From assembly GCA_026988135.1 (NCBI GenBank), contig JALSLT010000105.1:1-32301 (forward strand): a stretch of DNA of 32,301 nucleotides, given 5' to 3'. The stretch comes from Desulfurobacterium sp. Lineage in GTDB: Bacteria > Aquificota > Aquificia > Desulfurobacteriales > Desulfurobacteriaceae. The notes beneath the pieces are model-generated. The model worked only from the letters and a program-made list of their open reading frames with translations, was not told the DNA's origin and made no database searches. Shown one piece after another: positions 28,585 to 32,301 of this stretch. A program made the position numbers and the translations under genes. Positions within the stretch are counted from its first letter, which is position 1. Each line of letters opens with the position of its first letter.

Positions 28585-29513
28585 TCCTTCTCCTCTAAAT
28601 ATTTTGACGCTGACATTGCAGCTACAGCTCCATCGGCAGCCGCAGTAACAACCTGCTTTAAAGGCTTTTTCCTAACATCTCCGACTGCAAAAAGACCCGG
28701 AGTAGCAGTTTTCATCTCATCATCTGTAACAACATACCCTCTATCATCAACTTCCGCAAGATGCACTATAGGAGCCGCATTAGGCTCATGCCCTATAAAA
28801 ATAAATATTCCGTCAACTTTCAAATCGCCTAAATCTGCCGTTTCCGTATCCTTAAGGGTAAGCTCCTCAACAAACTGCTCTCCACTAACAGAATCAACCG
28901 CCTTATTCATAACGGCTTCTATCTTTTTATTATCTCTAACCCTATCCTGAAGAATCGGAACGGCTCTAAATTTATCTCTACGATGAATAAGATAAACTTT
29001 TTTTGCAAATTTCGTAAGGAAGAGAGCCTCTTCAAGTGCAGAATCCCCACCGCCTATTACAGCAACATCTCTATCTTTAAAGAGAGCTCCGTCGCAGACA
29101 GCACAGTAGGAAACACCCCTTCCGAGAAATTCCGCCTCTCCCGGAACTCCAAGCTTTTTAGGTGTAGAACCTGCGGCCCATATAACCGTCTTTGACTTAA
29201 CGTTTCCACCGGATTCCATCCCAACAAGAAATATATCCCCATCCACGGAAACCGAGGAAACCGAATGACCTGTCTCAATAACCGCTCCGAATTTTTCCGC
29301 TTGCTTTTTCATTTTATCGGAAAGCTCAAACCCCGCCATAGGCTCCGGAAAACCGGGATAGTTCTCTATCATTTCAGTTATAAGAAGTTGCCCACCGGGA
29401 AACATCGCATCAACAACAAGAGTGGAAAGATTACTTCTACCTGTATAAATTGCAGAAGCAAGGCCACCGGGCCCTGCTCCTACAACAATTACATCCCATA
29501 CTCTATCAAACAT
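28581..29513 (-). CDS. trxB: Thioredoxin reductase
   Basis: VIVVGAGPGGLASAIYTGRS...SYCAVCDGALF (CAVC)...GGGDSALEEALFL...GLFAVGDV. Confidence 0.96.
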   Translation of the reverse strand: MFDRVWDVIVVGAGPGGLASAIYTGRSNLSTLVVDAMFPGGQLLITEMIENYPGFPEPMAGFELSDKMKKQAEKFGAVIETGHSVSSVSVDGDIFLVGMESGGNVKSKTVIWAAGSTPKKLGVPGEAEFLGRGVSYCAVCDGALFKDRDVAVIGGGDSALEEALFLTKFAKKVYLIHRRDKFRAVPILQDRVRDNKKIEAVMNKAVDSVSGEQFVEELTLKDTETADLGDLKVDGIFIFIGHEPNAAPIVHLAEVDDRGYVVTDDEMKTATPGLFAVGDVRKKPLKQVVTAAADGAVAAMSASKYLEEKE

Positions 29514-29516
29514 CCA

Positions 29517-29843
29517 TTACTCTCCCAAATACCTTTCTATAGTCTGCTCAAAAACGGCTTTTGGCTGAAGTCCAACTTTAACATCAACAGGCTCACCGTT
29601 CACAAAAAGCATAACAGTTGGAATCCCTCTAATCTCATATTGCATAGCAAGCATAGGAAGATCGTCAGTATTAACCTTAAACACCTTTGCCTTTCCATCA
29701 TACTGCTCGGAAAGCTCCTCTATTGTTGGTGCAAGCATTCTACACGGCCCACACCATGGTGCCCAAAAATCAACAAGAACCGGCACATCTGAAGACAAAA
29801 CTTCCCTTTCAAATTCCTCTACAGACTGAATCTCTCTAGCCAT
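29517..29843 (-). CDS. trxA: Thioredoxin
   Basis: [27 protein letters not shown]...[13 protein letters not shown]. Confidence 0.97.
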   Translation of the reverse strand: MAREIQSVEEFEREVLSSDVPVLVDFWAPWCGPCRMLAPTIEELSEQYDGKAKVFKVNTDDLPMLAMQYEIRGIPTVMLFVNGEPVDVKVGLQPKAVFEQTIERYLGE

Positions 29844-30144
29844 TTTTTCTCTCCTCCTCTTTTAATATCTTAAGGATTCTAATAACTCTTTCATCTTTTA
29901 TCCTGTAACAAGTCCTAACACCCTCTTTTTTATAACATATCACACCCGCATTTTTAAGCACGTTTATATGTTGAGAAGCTGTCGGCTGGGGAATACGAAG
30001 CTCCTCCCAGATTTCCTTAACACACTTTTTACCCTCTGAAAGATATTCCACTATCTGAAGCCTAGTCGGATGAGAAAGAGCTTTCAAAGTTTCACTCACT
30101 TTCTGATAATCCATCTCACTCTCCAAAAATTTATATTCCATCAA
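29836..30144 (-). CDS. ArsR-family wHTH transcriptional regulator
   Basis: [61 protein letters not shown]. Confidence 0.93.
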   Translation of the reverse strand: MMEYKFLESEMDYQKVSETLKALSHPTRLQIVEYLSEGKKCVKEIWEELRIPQPTASQHINVLKNAGVICYKKEGVRTCYRIKDERVIRILKILKEEERKNG

Positions 30145-30158
30145 CTTTCATTACTTTA

Positions 30159-30959
30159 TCAATATATGACTATACCTGCATAAGTGACAACCTCTGAATA
30201 ATCATTTGTTATATCTCCGGAGGTTCTATACATTACAAGCTCTGCGTTCTCAGCACCTAAAAATTTTGCAGCTACAATACCAACTATTGCAGGAACAACC
30301 CCACACATTGAAATATCATAAGTTACAACACGAGTATAAAGCTCACAAGGATCAAGATTTAAAATCGCATCAATCGCAAAAGAATCAAGCTCTTTTGCCT
30401 TGTCAGCAGAAACATAGTGGGAAAAATCTGTACTTATTATAATAAGACTATCCTCACCATCAATAACTTCTGCAAGCACTTTCCCCGCCTGCTCACAAAT
30501 ATTATAGTCTAAAAAACTAAAAACAACAGGAACTATTGACAGAGAATCTCTAAAACCTGAGCAGTATTGAAGAAACGGCACTTGCACCTCAAGAGAGTGC
30601 TCATATATATGAGCATTTACATCCGGCTCGTAAGGAGAATAGGATGAGAGACTAGACGCAACTTCAGAGTTTATAGCCACTTCTCCAAAAGGTGTGACCC
30701 AGACTCCCTCAGAAAAAACAGAAACCTTCTTTCCAAGACCTGTGTGATTTGGCCCGAGGATAACATTGGTACCAGGTATTTCAACTCTGCTGTATGTAGC
30801 GCCCGCAACCCTCCCCGAGTAGATATATCCAGCATGAGGGACAATAATAGCCCTCGCTTTTACCTTTGGGGCAGGTTCACACATAGAGTCAAACATAAGT
30901 TTTAAATCTTCCGGTAACGCAGGATAAAACTGACCCGCCACCGCCGGATAACGCACCAT
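30159..30959 (-). CDS. amrB: AmmeMemoRadiSam system protein B (MEMO1 family)
   Basis: MVRYPAVAGQFYPALPEDL...RAIIVPHAGYIYSGRVAGATYSRV...VILGPNHTGLG...IISTDFSHY. Preferred start 30959; the ORF track extends to 31034. Confidence 0.93.
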   Translation of the reverse strand: MVRYPAVAGQFYPALPEDLKLMFDSMCEPAPKVKARAIIVPHAGYIYSGRVAGATYSRVEIPGTNVILGPNHTGLGKKVSVFSEGVWVTPFGEVAINSEVASSLSSYSPYEPDVNAHIYEHSLEVQVPFLQYCSGFRDSLSIVPVVFSFLDYNICEQAGKVLAEVIDGEDSLIIISTDFSHYVSADKAKELDSFAIDAILNLDPCELYTRVVTYDISMCGVVPAIVGIVAAKFLGAENAELVMYRTSGDITNDYSEVVTYAGIVIY

Positions 30960-31075
30960 AGTTTTCCCCTTCATAATAGTTAACTTAATCCGCATTATTA
31001 AATATAATCCGGAAATCCGGTTTTTAAAAATCACAAAGATGCACTAAGGAAATAGACAACTTTATAAATAAAAAG

Positions 31076-31536
31076 TTAGTTAGAATATCCGGCATTAAAA
31101 AGGAGAATTTCTTTCTCTATGAAAGAACATATTTTTTCGAAATCTATATTTTTTCTATTTGCTACCCCCATAATCAATTTTCCATTTTTTCTCACTTTAA
31201 ATTTAATCACAACTACCTTTTTTAAATCTGTATTAACAATCATTTTAGAAGCACTCATACTTACTTTCCCATTACACATTGACCCATAGGGCTTGTAAAA
31301 AACAATTAATCCTTTTCTTAACAAAGCCTCTTTGGAATTTCCCTTAAAATAACTGTATGTTCTATTAGAAGAAGATATAGCATCTCTTGTTGTTCCAGGA
31401 ACTTTATTCCTTGCAAGGTAGTCTTCTTTCTAACAAAATTTATAAAAACAGAAAACTCTGGCAATAATACCGAATAAATCATTCCAGAATTTTGGTTCTT
31501 AAAAACCTCTCTTGTCGTCAAATTTTTATTTTCCAC
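31076..31536 (-). pseudogene. Probable frameshifted gene of unknown family (two overlapping ORFs)
   Basis: ORF 31318-31536 N-terminal part (MENKNLTTREVFKNQNSGMIYSVLLPEFSVFINF) continues in another frame as KEDYLARNKVPGTTRDAISSSNRTYSYFKGNSKEALLRKGLIVFYKPYG... into ORF 31076-31324; the stop between them (TAG) lies near 31430. Confidence 0.5.
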
Positions 31537-31661
31537 TTTTTTTCTTGCAAAATGAAAAAAAGAAAAAATGACTAAAAAAGTATTAGTATTCCTGCTAATT
31601 TAAGCTTTGAACGGATAGATATCATTAGTAATCTCCAAATATACAAAACCAAAATTTAAAA

Positions 31662-31679
31662 GCCCCCTCAAGGGGGGGC
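31662..31679 (-). terminator. Intrinsic terminator for the right-edge minus-strand gene
   Basis: Minus strand GCCCCCCCTTGAGGGGGC followed by TTTTAAATTTTGG, about 27 bp downstream of the ORF stop. Confidence 0.7.
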
Positions 31680-31705
31680 AAAACTATTCCAAAGCTTAAA
31701 AAAAA

Positions 31706-32301
31706 TTAAGGAGCTGGATATACTCCACCGGACAAAGTTCCATTAAGAGAATCTAAAGTTCCGTTAACAGTTCCGTTAAGGGAATCGAAAGTTCCATTAA
31801 CAATTTCCAAAGTTTCATTAACAGTTTCATTAAAATAGTCATACAAAAAAGAAACAGTATCATTAACTGCTTCTGCTAAATCTCCAATAGAACCGGAATT
31901 TATGGCAGCCGTAGTTAAATCTTGTATATTGCTTAAAATTATAGTTTCATTTGCAATTAACGTTTCATTTGCAACTAATTTTACATTTTGAATAGCATCA
32001 ACCACAGAGTCAACTATTTCATTAGTAGAATTTGTCACATTAGCAGCTTTAATAAGATTTTCCGAAAGATTATTTGTTAACTCTGCAATCGCTTCTATTT
32101 TCTCATCTTCAATCGATTTACCCACAATATTAATAGCTCCAATTGTCCCTGCAATTAAAGCTTTTGCTGAATCAGTTATATTTCCCCACTCCTCAACATA
32201 ATTAAAAGTCTCAGGATCCTTTATTCCCAAATTTTCTAGAGTTTCTTTTACATTAGAATCAACTGCTAAAAGAGTTGTAATAGGTGAAACTATACTTGCA
32301 T
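31706..32301 (-). CDS. C-terminal part of a probable large surface/secreted protein, N-X-S/T rich (truncated by window end)
   Basis: Frame is open to the window edge: ASIVSPITTLLAVDSNVKETLENLGIKDPETFNYVEEWGNIT...; ends in NGT-rich repeats. Confidence 0.75.
   Translation of the reverse strand, partial: ASIVSPITTLLAVDSNVKETLENLGIKDPETFNYVEEWGNITDSAKALIAGTIGAINIVGKSIEDEKIEAIAELTNNLSENLIKAANVTNSTNEIVDSVVDAIQNVKLVANETLIANETIILSNIQDLTTAAINSGSIGDLAEAVNDTVSFLYDYFNETVNETLEIVNGTFDSLNGTVNGTLDSLNGTLSGGVYPAP

Noticed and set aside
29265-29792. 175-aa plus-strand ORF antisense to trxA/trxB
   Set aside because: Spans two well-supported thioredoxin-system genes on the other strand; shadow ORF.
31008-31026. 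CCGG-AAAT-CCGG followed by TTTTT as a terminator
   Set aside because: Only a 4-bp stem, and in the wrong orientation for the minus-strand genes on either side.
1-32301. tRNA/rRNA genes, CRISPR arrays, transposons, toxin-antitoxin or phage-defence genes
   Set aside because: Scanned by eye on both strands and through the ORF list; no recognisable signatures. Short or degenerate RNA genes cannot be excluded without tRNAscan-SE or Rfam.

Overview
The window reads as a compact, AT-rich thermophile-type genome segment. Gene content is consistent with a chemolithotrophic Aquificota/Desulfurobacteriaceae-like bacterium, but that taxonomic reading is inference only. It holds: (1) the 3' end of infB plus a small ORF on the + strand; (2) a ~14.8 kb unbroken minus-strand chemotaxis/flagellar block, in transcription order cheZ-like, [FeFe]-hydrogenase-like/MCP fusion, cheA, cheW, soluble PAS-MCP, cheV, cheY, flgF, flgG, flgA, flgH, flgI, flgJ-like, flhA; (3) a plus-strand block: ridA, rsmI, a gmhB-like HAD phosphatase, lpxB, asd, a roadblock protein, an MBL-fold hydrolase, a patatin, acylphosphatase, a LysM/degenerate LytM protein and a small membrane protein, with speD divergent; (4) a minus-strand block: arsR, trxA, trxB, a TlpA-like thioredoxin, engB, recN, vanZ-like, a DUF4105-type protein; plus a separate MEMO1-family gene; (5) a right-hand edge with a probably frameshifted ORF and the C-terminus of a sequon-rich, probably surface-exposed protein. 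The best candidate for an under-described system is the soluble chemoreceptor whose input module looks like a sensory [FeFe]-hydrogenase (H-cluster cysteines retained). It is encoded directly after a minimal 106-aa CheZ-like phosphatase and directly before cheA/cheW. I propose it as an H2/redox-taxis receptor. No tRNA, rRNA, CRISPR array or transposon was recognised.
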